Assembly: GCF_016907875.1 (NCBI RefSeq)
Contig: NZ_JAFBCU010000001.1
Coordinates: 558,001-622,000, forward strand
Origin: Arthrobacter roseus
GTDB taxonomy: Bacteria; Actinomycetota; Actinomycetes; Actinomycetales; Micrococcaceae
Reading direction: 5' to 3'
Length of the DNA: 64,000 nucleotides
Of this stretch, positions 9,096 through 18,426 are shown in pieces. The notes beneath the pieces are model-generated. The model did no database searches. It was not told the origin of the DNA and saw nothing but the letters and a program-made list of their open reading frames with translations. The position numbers were made by a program, and so were the translations under genes. Position 1 is the stretch's first letter; each line of letters opens with the position of its first letter.

Positions 9096-9917
9096 TCAGC
9101 GCCACCAGGTGTCGCGGATGGTCACTGGCACTGTGCGCTTGTGGCGAGAGTTCCGCCACCGTTTCTCGATCATGGCCGCGACGTCGTCGTCGACGGCCCT
9201 ACCTTCCAGGTAGGCGTCGATGTTGGCGTAGGTGAAGCCCAGCTCGTCCTCGTCGGTGCGCCCGGGTTTGCCATCAAGCAGGTCCGCCGTGGGCACCTTG
9301 TCGTAGAGGCGGGTCTCAGCGCCTAGCTGCTTCAGGACACTGCGAATCTGGCCTTTGTCGAGCCCGAACAGGGGCAGGATATCCGCGCCGCCGTCGCCAA
9401 ATTTTGTGAAGAAGCCGGTCACCGATTCGGCCCCGTGATCTGTCCCGAGAACCAGCAGGTTGCGCTGGCCGGCAACGGCGTACTGCGCGATCATCCGGGC
9501 GCGCGCCTTGACGTTGCCTTTGTTGAAATCGCCGATGGCCTCACCTGTGGCCGCAGCGAACTCTTCAGCGATCCGTTCCACGCCGGGTTTGACGTTGATC
9601 GTCCAGCAGATGCCCGGGCCAATAAAATCGAGGGCGGCCTGGGCGTCCTCCTCATCCGCCTGAACGCCGTAGGGCAGACGCAGGGCAACGAAGTCCGCCG
9701 CTGTTCCCTCAGCCCGCAACTCATTGACGGCCAACTGCGCCAGCTTGCCCGCAAGAGTTGAATCCAGACCACCACTGATACCGAGCACGTAACCCGATGT
9801 GCCCGTGGCCCGCAGGTAATTTTTCAGGAATTCCACCCGGCGACGTGCCTCGTCAACCGGATCGATGTCCGGACGAACACCCATTTCTTCGATGATCTGT
9901 GCCTGCAGTTCACGCAT
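9096..9917 (-). CDS. nadE: ammonia-dependent NAD+ synthetase
   Basis: 273 residues, the length of the short NadE class that lacks an N-terminal glutaminase domain, so it uses free ammonia. The N-type ATP-pyrophosphatase P-loop is SGGLDST (48-54). Also seen are 'LVLGTDHGAESVTGFFTKFGDGGADILPL' features and the C-terminal 'TVPVTIRDTWWR'. It converts nicotinic acid adenine dinucleotide to NAD+ in the cytoplasm. It is divergent from pyrE with only 37 bases between start codons, so the two promoters must be very close or overlapping. Confidence 0.96.
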   Translation of the reverse strand: MRELQAQIIEEMGVRPDIDPVDEARRRVEFLKNYLRATGTSGYVLGISGGLDSTLAGKLAQLAVNELRAEGTAADFVALRLPYGVQADEEDAQAALDFIGPGICWTINVKPGVERIAEEFAAATGEAIGDFNKGNVKARARMIAQYAVAGQRNLLVLGTDHGAESVTGFFTKFGDGGADILPLFGLDKGQIRSVLKQLGAETRLYDKVPTADLLDGKPGRTDEDELGFTYANIDAYLEGRAVDDDVAAMIEKRWRNSRHKRTVPVTIRDTWWR

Positions 9918-9954
9918 GGCACCAGCGTAGCCGCGCTTCTATAGACTGGGAACC

Positions 9955-10518
9955 ATGACACTTTCGCACACCGATGCCCGGACCCGACTCCTCGAACTCA
10001 TCAAAGAACTGGCCGTCGTCCACGGCACGGTCACGCTCTCCAGCGGTAAGCAAGCGGAGTATTACGTGGATCTGCGCCGGGCCACCCTGCATCATGAAGC
10101 TTCCCGCTTGGTGGGGCAGGTCATGCTGAACCTTATTGACGACGCCGGAGTGGAGTTCCAGAGCGTCGGCGGGCTCACCATGGGCGCGGACCCGGTAGCA
10201 ACAGCGATCATCCATTCGGCCCAGCCTGAACGGAACATCGATGCCTTCGTGGTCCGTAAAGCTCAGAAATCTTACGGAATGGGTCGCCAGGTGGAAGGCC
10301 CGGACGTCCGTGGCCGCAACGTCGTCGTCCTCGAAGACACGTCCACAACGGGAGCATCCGCGCTCGCCGCAGTCGAAGGAGTGCGTACAGCTGGTGGAAA
10401 TGTGGTTGCCGTGGCGGTCATTGTGGACCGTGATACGGGCGCAAAGGAACATGTAGAGCGGGAATCAGGCGTGCCGTACCTGTTCGCATTTGGCAAAGAT
10501 GAGCTGGGACTGGACTGA
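9955..10518 (+). CDS. pyrE: orotate phosphoribosyltransferase
   Basis: 187 residues. Hallmarks are 'TLSSGKQAEYYVDLR' (27-41), the flexible-loop region 'RKAQKSYGMG' (101-110) and the PRPP-binding loop 'VVVLEDTSTTGAS' (123-135). It joins orotate and PRPP to form OMP in pyrimidine synthesis. It is not beside the other pyr genes in this window. A 13-bp perfect inverted repeat begins 23 bases after its stop, either its terminator or a control element for the next gene. Confidence 0.96.
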   Translation: MTLSHTDARTRLLELIKELAVVHGTVTLSSGKQAEYYVDLRRATLHHEASRLVGQVMLNLIDDAGVEFQSVGGLTMGADPVATAIIHSAQPERNIDAFVVRKAQKSYGMGRQVEGPDVRGRNVVVLEDTSTTGASALAAVEGVRTAGGNVVAVAVIVDRDTGAKEHVERESGVPYLFAFGKDELGLD

Positions 10519-10541
10519 CAAACTCGAATGAGCCTGGGCAG

Positions 10542-10580
10542 GAGCAGCCCGGCGACGCCATGGACGACGCCGGGCTGCTC
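10542..10580 (+). promoter_or_regulatory. 13-bp perfect stem-loop overlapping the start codon of the next gene
   Basis: GAGCAGCCCGGCG at 10542-10554 pairs perfectly with CGCCGGGCTGCTC at 10568-10580, leaving a 13-base loop that holds the ATG (10560-10562) of the alpha/beta hydrolase. The AGGAG at 10540-10544 lies at the foot of the stem. There is no T-run, so it is not a canonical intrinsic terminator. It could end pyrE transcription or restrict translation initiation of the hydrolase. Confidence 0.6.
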
Positions 10581-11555
10581 CACGCTGCCATCCGGATTCA
10601 CCGGGTTTCACGGCGTCGGTTCCTGGTGGGTTCCGGGCTGGGGCTGGGGCTTGCCACGGACCTGTACGTCACCCGGCAGATCCAGGAGTACCGTCAGAAA
10701 ACGGCGTTGCTGGCGCTGCCAGACGACTACGCCGAAACGCACTTTCCCACCACCAGCTGGATCCTGTTCCCGGGTTACAAGACCAGTTGGGAAGAGGCCC
10801 GCTGGATCTTGAACTCGCTGCGTCCAGCGATGAAATTGCGCGGCCAGATGGCCGCCGTCGGCTACTCCAACCGCGGGTTGGACATCAATGACATCTTCGC
10901 TGAAGTCCGTCGGCACATCCGCATCACCCAGCTCGAAACCGTGTATTTCTACGGACATAGTTTCGGGGGCATGGTCGCTGTTCAGGTTGCGGCGATGCTG
11001 CGGGAGATCGGAGTGTCGGTGAAGGTGATCCTGATGGATTCGAGTCCGCAGAGCAAATACGATGTCCTGGACCAAGCCTGGTTTGATGGGGTGGTGTACC
11101 TGTATGAACACGGTTATCGCATCCCGTCCGTTTTCCGGGGTGGATATGAACTGAGCGAACGCGTAGTCCACAAGAACGAACGGTCCTGGCGGCAAATCCT
11201 CAACCAAGCGTTGGAACAGCTCTCACCGCTGGCGCCGTCTAGCGTCCTCATCCAAAGTGAATCCGCGTACATCTACGAATACGACGCCATACGGTTCCGG
11301 AACCGGCTCGGAGACACATCACTGGTGTGGTTCGGCAATCCCGAGGACGGCACAGTGAACTATCAGTCCGCGCGAACCTCATGGGCGGAAACGTTTCCGC
11401 GGAATATGGTGTCCAACGATCGCGTGACCGTTGGCGCCGTGCCCGCGCATGCGAGCCCGCAATGGAACCCGGGCATTTACGAGGCCGTCCTCAAGGACAT
11501 CTTTGCCAAACTGCTCCCCCTGCCGGCGCGCGGTGGTCTGAAGCGGATCAATTAG
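10560..11555 (+). CDS. Tat-exported alpha/beta hydrolase
   Basis: 331 residues. The N-terminus carries a twin-arginine signal (SRRRFL at 17-22 followed by a Gly/Leu-rich hydrophobic run to about 33), so export in folded form or membrane anchoring is expected. The body is an alpha/beta hydrolase with nucleophile elbow GHSFGG (S134) after a hydrophobic strand (ETVYFYG); a C-terminal 'AVPAHASPQWNP' may carry the catalytic His. Substrate unknown; lipase, esterase and thioesterase members share this fold. The start codon sits in the loop of a strong hairpin. 41 bases separate the pyrE stop from the start. Confidence 0.75.
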   Translation: MDDAGLLHAAIRIHRVSRRRFLVGSGLGLGLATDLYVTRQIQEYRQKTALLALPDDYAETHFPTTSWILFPGYKTSWEEARWILNSLRPAMKLRGQMAAVGYSNRGLDINDIFAEVRRHIRITQLETVYFYGHSFGGMVAVQVAAMLREIGVSVKVILMDSSPQSKYDVLDQAWFDGVVYLYEHGYRIPSVFRGGYELSERVVHKNERSWRQILNQALEQLSPLAPSSVLIQSESAYIYEYDAIRFRNRLGDTSLVWFGNPEDGTVNYQSARTSWAETFPRNMVSNDRVTVGAVPAHASPQWNPGIYEAVLKDIFAKLLPLPARGGLKRIN

Positions 11556-11572
11556 CATGCGCCGTAACGGAG

Positions 11573-11590
11573 ATCACCTTATAGGGTGAT
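11573..11590 (+). promoter_or_regulatory. small inverted repeat upstream of the flavoprotein operon
   Basis: ATCACC (11573-11578) and GGTGAT (11585-11590) form a 6-bp inverted repeat around TTATAG, which itself resembles a -10 element. It lies 20-60 bases before the possible start codons of the flavoprotein gene, so it could be an operator overlapping the promoter. Weak evidence: short arms and no known regulator match. Confidence 0.3.
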
Positions 11591-11610
11591 GCAGCAGCTA
11601 CATTGCAGGT

Positions 11611-13371
11611 GTGGCCAGGAGTAGCGTGAGCACCATGACGCGAACTGAAGAACGATACCTGTCCACCAATGTTCTCGTGATCGGCACTGGCGGTGCCGGG
11701 CTGCGAGCGTCCATCGAGCTCAAAGAAGTGGGGATGGATGTACTCGCGGTAGGTAAGCGCCGTCAGCACGATGCTCACACCACACTGGCAGCTGGTGGCA
11801 TCAACGCAGCCCTTGGCACCATGGACCCTCAGGACTCCTGGCAGCAGCACGCGGCGGACACGCTGAAGGAGTCCTACATGCTCGCTGATCCGCGAGTCGT
11901 GGAAACGGTGGCCAGAGGTGCTGCCCAAGGCATTGAGGACCTTGAGCGTTGGGGTATGCCCTTTGCTCGGGAGTCTGACGGCCGGATCAGCCAGCGCTTC
12001 TTCGGTGCGCACAAGTATCGTCGTACAGCGTTCGCAGGGGACTACACAGGTCTTGAGATTCAGCGAGCGTTGCTGAAGCGTGCCAGGGAGCTGCACCTGA
12101 ACGTCATCGATACCATCTACATCACCCGGCTGTTGACTTCCGGTGACAGGGTCTTCGGTGCCTATGGTTTTGACATCACCAATGGTGAGCGCGTGATCAT
12201 CCATGCCGATGCTGTCATCCTTGCAGCCGGAGGGCACACGAGGATCTGGCGGCGCACGTCCTCTCGGCGTGACGAGAATACAGGTGATAGCTTTCGGCTG
12301 GCTGCCTTAGCTGGGGCGAAACTTCGTGATGCCGAACTGGTCCAGTTCCACCCCTCGGGCATTCTCGAGCCAGAGGATGCTGCTGGGACGCTGATCTCCG
12401 AAGCGGCCCGCGGTGAGGGTGGTGTGCTCCGTAACGCGCAGGGCGAACGTTTCATGAGCAGATACGACGCCGAACGCATGGAATTGTCCACGCGTGACCG
12501 GGTTGCGTTGGCTAACTTCACCGAGGTCGCTGAAGGGCGGGGGACTGCCAAGGGTGGCGTCTATCTGGACGTTTCCCACCTGCCGCGGGAAACCATTTTG
12601 GCGAAGCTGCCCCGTGTTTACCGCACCATGCTGGACCTGCAGATGCTGGATATCACCGCAGACCCCATGGAGATAGCGCCGACCGCACACTATTCGATGG
12701 GCGGGGTCTGGGTTGAACCAGAGGAACACCGCACGGGAGTTGAAGGCCTCTATGCCATTGGCGAAGCAGCCAGCGGACTGCATGGAGCGAACCGGTTGGG
12801 CGGCAACTCACTCATTGAGCTGATGGTCTACGGCAGAATCACCGGTCAGGCGGCCGCACGTTTTGCCAAGGGTTCCGATGCGCCTCGTCGCGACGTCGAC
12901 GCCGTAACCGCTGCTCGCACCGAAGTTGACGACTTACTTTCCGGCAGTGGGACGGAGAACGCACGCCAGCTCCAACGTGCAGTCCGCAACATCATGACCG
13001 AACACGCTGGCGTGGTCCGGAATGAGGCAGGGCTGACTACAGGTCTGGAACAACTCGAAGAAGTAGAGTCTCGGCTGCCCGCGTTGGCGGCACACCCTGA
13101 TATCGCCGGGTTTGACGATCTGGCACATGCCTTTGATTTGTTGGGTTCCCTGCTGGCGGCTCGGGCAACTCTGGAATCGGCTAGGGAACGACGAGAAACA
13201 CGCGGGTGCCATAACCGTTCTGACTTCCCGGAGACGGACCCTGCGCTGCAGGTGAATTTGCTGTGGAGCCCTGATTCTGGGGTGGAGCAAGAGCAGATTC
13301 CCGCTGCAGATTCGGACATCACGGCCCTGATGCACGACGACGATTCCGTAGTGGGCAAACTCCTTGAGTAG
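11611..13371 (+). CDS. SdhA/FrdA-like FAD flavoprotein (fumarate reductase / L-aspartate oxidase family)
   Basis: 586 residues from GTG at 11611; starts at 11626 (GTG) and 11635 (ATG) are as likely, since an AGGAG lies at 11617-11621. The FAD Rossmann motif is 'NVLVIGTGGAGLRAS' (about 20-34). 'HTTLAAGGINAALG' places a His where SdhA binds FAD covalently (H56 here). Further family motifs are 'QFHPSGI', 'RGEGG', 'TAHYSMGGV' and 'GANRLGGNSL'. The C-terminal helical domain is of the Succ_DH_flav_C type. No Fe-S subunit gene follows, which is unusual for a succinate dehydrogenase. Next is a cytochrome-b/molybdenum fusion 154 bases on. Confidence 0.8.
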   Translation: MARSSVSTMTRTEERYLSTNVLVIGTGGAGLRASIELKEVGMDVLAVGKRRQHDAHTTLAAGGINAALGTMDPQDSWQQHAADTLKESYMLADPRVVETVARGAAQGIEDLERWGMPFARESDGRISQRFFGAHKYRRTAFAGDYTGLEIQRALLKRARELHLNVIDTIYITRLLTSGDRVFGAYGFDITNGERVIIHADAVILAAGGHTRIWRRTSSRRDENTGDSFRLAALAGAKLRDAELVQFHPSGILEPEDAAGTLISEAARGEGGVLRNAQGERFMSRYDAERMELSTRDRVALANFTEVAEGRGTAKGGVYLDVSHLPRETILAKLPRVYRTMLDLQMLDITADPMEIAPTAHYSMGGVWVEPEEHRTGVEGLYAIGEAASGLHGANRLGGNSLIELMVYGRITGQAAARFAKGSDAPRRDVDAVTAARTEVDDLLSGSGTENARQLQRAVRNIMTEHAGVVRNEAGLTTGLEQLEEVESRLPALAAHPDIAGFDDLAHAFDLLGSLLAARATLESARERRETRGCHNRSDFPETDPALQVNLLWSPDSGVEQEQIPAADSDITALMHDDDSVVGKLLE

Positions 13372-13525
13372 CGCGATGATGGACTCCGGTGGGTTCTCCA
13401 CGTACATTGGCCCCATCGGCCGTATCAATTAACGTAGCTGAACCGATTCTCGCCGAGGCTGCTACTTCGGGCTCTCCGGTGGGCGCAGCTGGTTCACCGG
13501 ACCATTCCACGCGCGAAGGATCACG

Positions 13526-15319
13526 ATGGACGCTAGACCAACCCCTGATGAATTACCTGAGCCGGGGGATACCAAACTCACACCGGCAGCGTTGGCAGGC
13601 TTCAGACATGAGTTGGACCAACGCAAGCACGACGTCGTCGACGGAACCTGGGCGGGATCTGTACCCGCACAGTACGGCGTCGCGCCCCGCCTGCGAGTTG
13701 GCCGAGACAAATGGTTCAACCTCCTCTGGCTGCTGCCCATCGGGTTTGTCCTGCTTATTATTGGCATCGCCGTGGCCAAGGGGCTGCGTGACGTGCCGGC
13801 GGTTTCACAGTTCATGCAGCAGTACCCAGGTACCGTCGTTCCTGGGGGCGCGGAGGACAACGCAGGGTTTCCGGCGTGGGTAGGCTGGCAGCATTTCTTC
13901 AATATGCTCTTGATGATTCCCATTATCCGCTCCGGTTTGACGATCATCGCCGATCATCCAAGGTTCTACTGGACACGGCATTCCACCCCGGGCAAGGACT
14001 GGTTCCGGGTTCAAAAGCCGGTACCCGCTGATCCGTTGTGGACGGCTAAACAGGATTCCATTACGCTTCCCGACGGCGTCGGACTGCCGGGGCGACGGCA
14101 CTCCATTGGACTGGCCAGATGGTGGCACCTTGGTATCAATTCGCTGTGGCTGCTCAACGGTGTGGTGTTCTACATTCTGGTGTTCGCTACCGGGCACTGG
14201 CTGCGGCTGGTCCCCACCAGTTGGGAAGTTATCCCCAACGCTGTTTCCGTGATGATTCAGTACCTGTCCCTGGACTGGCCCACCGATGATAGTTGGGTCG
14301 CCTATAACAGTCTGCAGGTGATCGCTTACTTCATCACAGTGTTCGTCGCAGCCCCATTGGCATTCATCACGGGCCTGGGAATGTCGCCTGCCCTATCCAC
14401 AAAATTTAGGTGGATCAGCCGCGTATTCAGCATCCAGGTTGCCCGGTCACTGCACTTTCTGGTGCTGCTCTGGTTCCTGCTCTTCATCGTCATGCACGTG
14501 ACGCTGGTAGTAGCGACAGACGCTCTGCACAACTTCAATATGATGTACGGCAACAGTAACGATACGGAGAGCTGGAACGGGTTCTGGATCTTCGCTATCT
14601 CACTGGTAGTGATGATTGCTCTTTGGGTAGCACTTACCCCGTTTACCTATCGTCATCCGAGGTTGGTCCAGCGGATCGGTTATGGGCTCATCGGACCCGT
14701 GCAAAGACTATTTGAGCATCTTGATTCCAAGCCCGGTCAATACACCGAGAAAGACATTTCTCCCTATATGTGGCACAACGGCGCCTACCCCCAAACGCAG
14801 GAGTACAAGGACCTTTTCGAAGGCAATTTTGCCGACTACCGGTTGGAAGTTTCGGGCTTGGTTGAGAATCCGGTGGAACTGGATTTGAAGCAGCTACGTG
14901 GCATGGCTCATCACGAGCAGATTACCCAACATTTCTGTATCCAGGGATGGTCCGGAATCGCCAAATGGGGTGGCATCTCTATGCAGACCATCGTCGATAG
15001 GGTGAAGCCGAAGCCGGAGGCGAAATGGGTGATTTTCTACTCCTTCGCGGAGGGGCCCGACGGCGGAATCTACTACGATGCCCAGCCCATTGAGCAGATG
15101 AGCTATCACCTGACGATGCTCGCCTATGACATGAACGGTGAGGCGCTGCCGTACGGTCACGGCGCTCCGCTCCGCCTGCGCAACGAGGTTCAGCTCGGCT
15201 TCAAACTCGTCAAGTGGATCAAGGGCATCGAGTTCGTTGAAGACTTCTCGGAAATCGGCGAAGGCGAGGGCGGCTACAACAACGACCACGAATTCTTCGG
15301 ATATCGGCAATCTATCTAG
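13526..15319 (+). CDS. cytochrome b561-like membrane domain fused to sulfite-oxidase-type molybdopterin domain
   Basis: 597 residues; ATG at 13526 has GAAGGA 5 bases upstream. The first ~380 residues hold several membrane helices with histidines suitable for haem b (RHSTPG, '[12 protein letters not shown]', '[17 protein letters not shown]'). The C-terminal ~150 residues are a sulfite-oxidase/YedY-fold domain, '[20 protein letters not shown]', with the molybdenum-ligand cysteine C471 in '[15 protein letters not shown]' and a terminal '[14 protein letters not shown]'. A single chain could pass electrons between the haems and a molybdenum centre at the membrane. Substrate unknown; protein repair (MsrP-like) and sulfite oxidation are possibilities. 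Confidence 0.85.
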   Translation: MDARPTPDELPEPGDTKLTPAALAGFRHELDQRKHDVVDGTWAGSVPAQYGVAPRLRVGRDKWFNLLWLLPIGFVLLIIGIAVAKGLRDVPAVSQFMQQYPGTVVPGGAEDNAGFPAWVGWQHFFNMLLMIPIIRSGLTIIADHPRFYWTRHSTPGKDWFRVQKPVPADPLWTAKQDSITLPDGVGLPGRRHSIGLARWWHLGINSLWLLNGVVFYILVFATGHWLRLVPTSWEVIPNAVSVMIQYLSLDWPTDDSWVAYNSLQVIAYFITVFVAAPLAFITGLGMSPALSTKFRWISRVFSIQVARSLHFLVLLWFLLFIVMHVTLVVATDALHNFNMMYGNSNDTESWNGFWIFAISLVVMIALWVALTPFTYRHPRLVQRIGYGLIGPVQRLFEHLDSKPGQYTEKDISPYMWHNGAYPQTQEYKDLFEGNFADYRLEVSGLVENPVELDLKQLRGMAHHEQITQHFCIQGWSGIAKWGGISMQTIVDRVKPKPEAKWVIFYSFAEGPDGGIYYDAQPIEQMSYHLTMLAYDMNGEALPYGHGAPLRLRNEVQLGFKLVKWIKGIEFVEDFSEIGEGEGGYNNDHEFFGYRQSI

Positions 15320-15344
15320 TAACTGTTTCAGAAGAGGGAACACC

Positions 15345-18137
15345 ATGACGTCTAATAGTTTCGATGCACGTGACCACCTAACAGTGGACGACCAGAGCTA
15401 CGAAATTTACCGGATCGATCGAATCGAGGGTTCGGACCGGCTACCGTACAGTCTGAAAGTGCTGCTGGAGAACCTGTTGCGCAATGAGGACGGTCGCTTG
15501 GTCACGGCTGAACAGGTTACGGCGCTTGGAAACTGGGATGCGAAGGCGGAAGCCAGCGCTGAGGTGCAATACACGCCGGCACGAGTTCTCATGCAGGACT
15601 TCACCGGGGTGCCATGCGTCGTAGATCTGGTGGCCATGCGGGACGCCATGACCGACCTCGGCGGAGATTCGACAAAGGTTAATCCGCTCATCCCAGCGGA
15701 ACTCGTCATCGACCACTCCGTCATAGCTGATGTCTTCGCACGATCCGACGCTTTTCAGACCAACGCGGAACTTGAATTCGAGCGAAATCAGGAGCGCTAT
15801 CAACTGCTGCGCTGGGCGCAGCAGTCCTTTGATGATTTCTTGGTGGTGCCGCCGGACACCGGGATCTGTCACCAGGTCAATCTCGAGTATCTCTCCCGTG
15901 TCGTCTTCACCCGGGAAGGTCCTGATGGAATGCAGGCTTATCCGGATACTCTCGTCGGTACGGACTCACACACCCCGATGGTCAACGGTCTCGGGGTGCT
16001 GGGCTGGGGTGTGGGCGGTATCGAAGCGGAGGCTGCCATGCTCGGCCAGCCGATGAGCATGCTGATTCCGCAGGTTGTCGGCCTCAAACTCACAGGTGAG
16101 CTGCCGGAGGGGACCACGGCTACAGACTTGGTGCTCACTGTTGCGGAGTTGCTGCGTCGAATCAGGGTAGTGGGTAAGTTTGTTGATTTCTTCGGTCCCG
16201 GAGTGGCGAACGTCCCGCTTGCGACACGGGCAACGCTCGGCAATATGAGCCCCGAGTACGGTTCTACCGGGTCAATCTTCCCCATCGATGAGGAGACCCT
16301 TGACTACCTTCGACTCACCGGACGGGAGGATCACCAAATCAGGCTGGTGGAGGCTTATGCCAAGGAGCAGGGACTGTGGCACAACCCCGACGTTGTTCCG
16401 GACTATAGCCAGGTCGTTGAACTTGACCTGTCAACGGTAGTTCCCTCAATAGCCGGACCAAAGCGGCCGCAAGATCGCATTCCGTTGGCAGTCGCGCAGC
16501 GCGCTATCCGGGGGCTCATCGCTGGAGAGTCGCAGGAGAATGCGATTCAGGGAGGCCTCGACGACGCGGACGAGGATTCATTCCCGGCCAGCGACCCCAT
16601 CGCGATCAGCAGCCGGATCCCACAGGATGACCCGCCGCGCCAGTATGTGGACGACGGCGAGACCTTTAGTTGGCCCTCTGATCCTGCCGAAGTCATGGTG
16701 GACGGCAACACGTTCATGCTGGATCACGGCGACGTCGTGATTGCGGCCATCACGTCGTGCACCAATACCTCCAACCCGTCGGTCATGATCGGGGCTGGCC
16801 TGCTGGCCAAGAAAGCTGTTGAACGAGGTCTGCGTAGCAAGCCGTGGGTGAAGACAACCCTGGCCCCGGGATCCCGTGTGGTGACCGACTACTACAACAG
16901 ATCAGGGCTGACTCCGTATCTGGAGAAGCTTGGCTTCAACCTGGTGGGTTACGGCTGCACCACCTGTATCGGCAACTCAGGACCGCTTATTTCTCCCGTG
17001 AGCGCTGCCGTGAACGAAAACGATCTCACCGTTGCCTCCGTCCTATCCGGCAACCGGAACTTCGAGGGCCGGATCCACTCTGAGGTGAAGATGAATTTCC
17101 TCGCCTCTCCGCCTTTGGTTATCGCCTATGCGCTGGCTGGGACCATGCACGCAGATCTGCTCAAGGACTCGCTCGGGGAGGACCAGGACGGAAAGCCGGT
17201 CTACTTACGGGATATCTGGCCAACCACCGCGGAGATCAAGGCCGTCGTGGATCAGAACCTTGAAGCGAAAATGTTCACTGAGGGATACTCGGACGTTTAT
17301 GCCGGGGACGAGAACTGGCGGGGAATGCACATTCCCGCAGGCAACAGGTTTGCTTGGAACGCTGATTCAACGTACATTCAGCGGCCACCATATTTCGACG
17401 GGGTGGGCCGAGTTCCCGAGCCTGTGCAGGATATCGACGGAGCCCGAGTCCTGGCGCTGCTGGGAGATTCGGTGACCACGGATCATATCTCTCCGGCCGG
17501 AGCCATCAAGAAGGACTCACCCGCGGGCCAGTACCTGCTGGATCAGGGAGTCTCAGCGGGGGATTTCAACTCCTATGGTTCCCGGCGGGGTAATCACCAC
17601 GTGATGATCCGAGGGACGTTCGCTAACGTACGTCTACGCAACCAGCTTGTGCCAGGCGTTGAAGGAGGCTTCACCCGGCACTGGCCCGACGGCGAACAGC
17701 AGAGCATTTTCGACGCCGCCACCGCCTACGAGGCAGACGGCGTGCCGCTGATCATTATCGCTGGCGCCGACTACGGCTCGGGCTCCTCCCGAGACTGGGC
17801 GGCCAAGGGCACCTCGCTGTTGGGTGTTAAGGCAGTCCTCGCCACCTCGTTTGAACGGATCCATCGCTCAAACCTCATTGGTATGGGGGTGTTGCCACTG
17901 CAGTTCACAGAAGGTGAAACCGCTGAGTCCCTGGGTCTCACTGGGGAAGAGGTGTTTTCCATCAGCGGACTCGCTGGCCAGGAGCGGCTGCCCGACACGG
18001 TCACCGTTCGGATCGAGACGAAGGACGATGCCCGGGAAGTAGAGGTAACCGTCCGCATCGATACCCCTGCGGAAGAAGCGTACTTTGTCCACGGTGGAAT
18101 TCTGCCCTATGTTCTGAGGCAGCTACTGGACGCATGA
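15345..18137 (+). CDS. acnA: aconitate hydratase A
   Basis: 930 residues from the ATG at 15345, chosen because GAGGGA sits just upstream and the frame upstream overlaps the preceding gene. The [4Fe-4S] cysteines are in '[12 protein letters not shown]' and '[14 protein letters not shown]'; the swivel domain has '[13 protein letters not shown]' and '[12 protein letters not shown]'. Interconverts citrate and isocitrate in the TCA cycle. It starts 25 bases after the molybdopterin fusion gene, so it is probably co-transcribed with the two upstream redox genes, an uncommon context for aconitase. Confidence 0.97.
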   Translation: MTSNSFDARDHLTVDDQSYEIYRIDRIEGSDRLPYSLKVLLENLLRNEDGRLVTAEQVTALGNWDAKAEASAEVQYTPARVLMQDFTGVPCVVDLVAMRDAMTDLGGDSTKVNPLIPAELVIDHSVIADVFARSDAFQTNAELEFERNQERYQLLRWAQQSFDDFLVVPPDTGICHQVNLEYLSRVVFTREGPDGMQAYPDTLVGTDSHTPMVNGLGVLGWGVGGIEAEAAMLGQPMSMLIPQVVGLKLTGELPEGTTATDLVLTVAELLRRIRVVGKFVDFFGPGVANVPLATRATLGNMSPEYGSTGSIFPIDEETLDYLRLTGREDHQIRLVEAYAKEQGLWHNPDVVPDYSQVVELDLSTVVPSIAGPKRPQDRIPLAVAQRAIRGLIAGESQENAIQGGLDDADEDSFPASDPIAISSRIPQDDPPRQYVDDGETFSWPSDPAEVMVDGNTFMLDHGDVVIAAITSCTNTSNPSVMIGAGLLAKKAVERGLRSKPWVKTTLAPGSRVVTDYYNRSGLTPYLEKLGFNLVGYGCTTCIGNSGPLISPVSAAVNENDLTVASVLSGNRNFEGRIHSEVKMNFLASPPLVIAYALAGTMHADLLKDSLGEDQDGKPVYLRDIWPTTAEIKAVVDQNLEAKMFTEGYSDVYAGDENWRGMHIPAGNRFAWNADSTYIQRPPYFDGVGRVPEPVQDIDGARVLALLGDSVTTDHISPAGAIKKDSPAGQYLLDQGVSAGDFNSYGSRRGNHHVMIRGTFANVRLRNQLVPGVEGGFTRHWPDGEQQSIFDAATAYEADGVPLIIIAGADYGSGSSRDWAAKGTSLLGVKAVLATSFERIHRSNLIGMGVLPLQFTEGETAESLGLTGEEVFSISGLAGQERLPDTVTVRIETKDDAREVEVTVRIDTPAEEAYFVHGGILPYVLRQLLDA

Positions 18138-18168
18138 TGGAGATAAATTCGTAACGGAGGGAGTCAGT

Positions 18169-18426
18169 ATGGGACGTATCCCAGACGGCAGGAAATTCAC
18201 GACGCCGGGGCTCGGCAAGAAGGATTATCGATCCGAGCACCGGGCGGGCTTTCTCGCGGATGAAGGCAGACGCGGAGACGGTTATTACCTCTGGGAGGGA
18301 AAGCGTCGAAGGAACCCTCGACGCATGTCGACGTTGATTGGTGCGGGTCTTGCTGTCGCCGTAACCGCGATCTTTGTCTACGCGATCTGGGGGCGTCAGC
18401 TCTTGAGCGGGCTCTTCGGCGGTTAG
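18169..18426 (+). CDS. small single-pass membrane protein downstream of acnA
   Basis: 85 residues; ATG behind a strong GGAGGGA ribosome site. A basic, glycine-rich N-terminal half (about 1-52) is followed by one membrane helix (about 55-77, 'LIGAGLAVAVTAIFVYAIW'). No known family recognised. The 31-base gap after acnA suggests it belongs to the same operon, so it may be an accessory to the redox complex. Its stop overlaps the stop of the opposing HAD gene by 4 bases. Confidence 0.7.
   Translation: MGRIPDGRKFTTPGLGKKDYRSEHRAGFLADEGRRGDGYYLWEGKRRRNPRRMSTLIGAGLAVAVTAIFVYAIWGRQLLSGLFGG

Noticed and set aside
10528-10812. Open reading frame starting 'MSLGRSSPATPWTTPG' overlapping the hydrolase start
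   Set aside because: It is out of frame with the Tat signal and GHSFGG hydrolase core and shows no domain, so it is a shadow.
13389-13883. Possible gene between the flavoprotein and the cytochrome b fusion
   Set aside because: It overlaps the fusion gene in another frame, is Ser/Pro-rich without conservation, and the ribosome site belongs to ATG 13526. A ferredoxin-like gene was looked for in this gap and not found.
15138-15344. Upstream extension of aconitase
   Set aside because: The extra 69 codons overlap the preceding gene in another frame and a proper ribosome site precedes ATG 15345.
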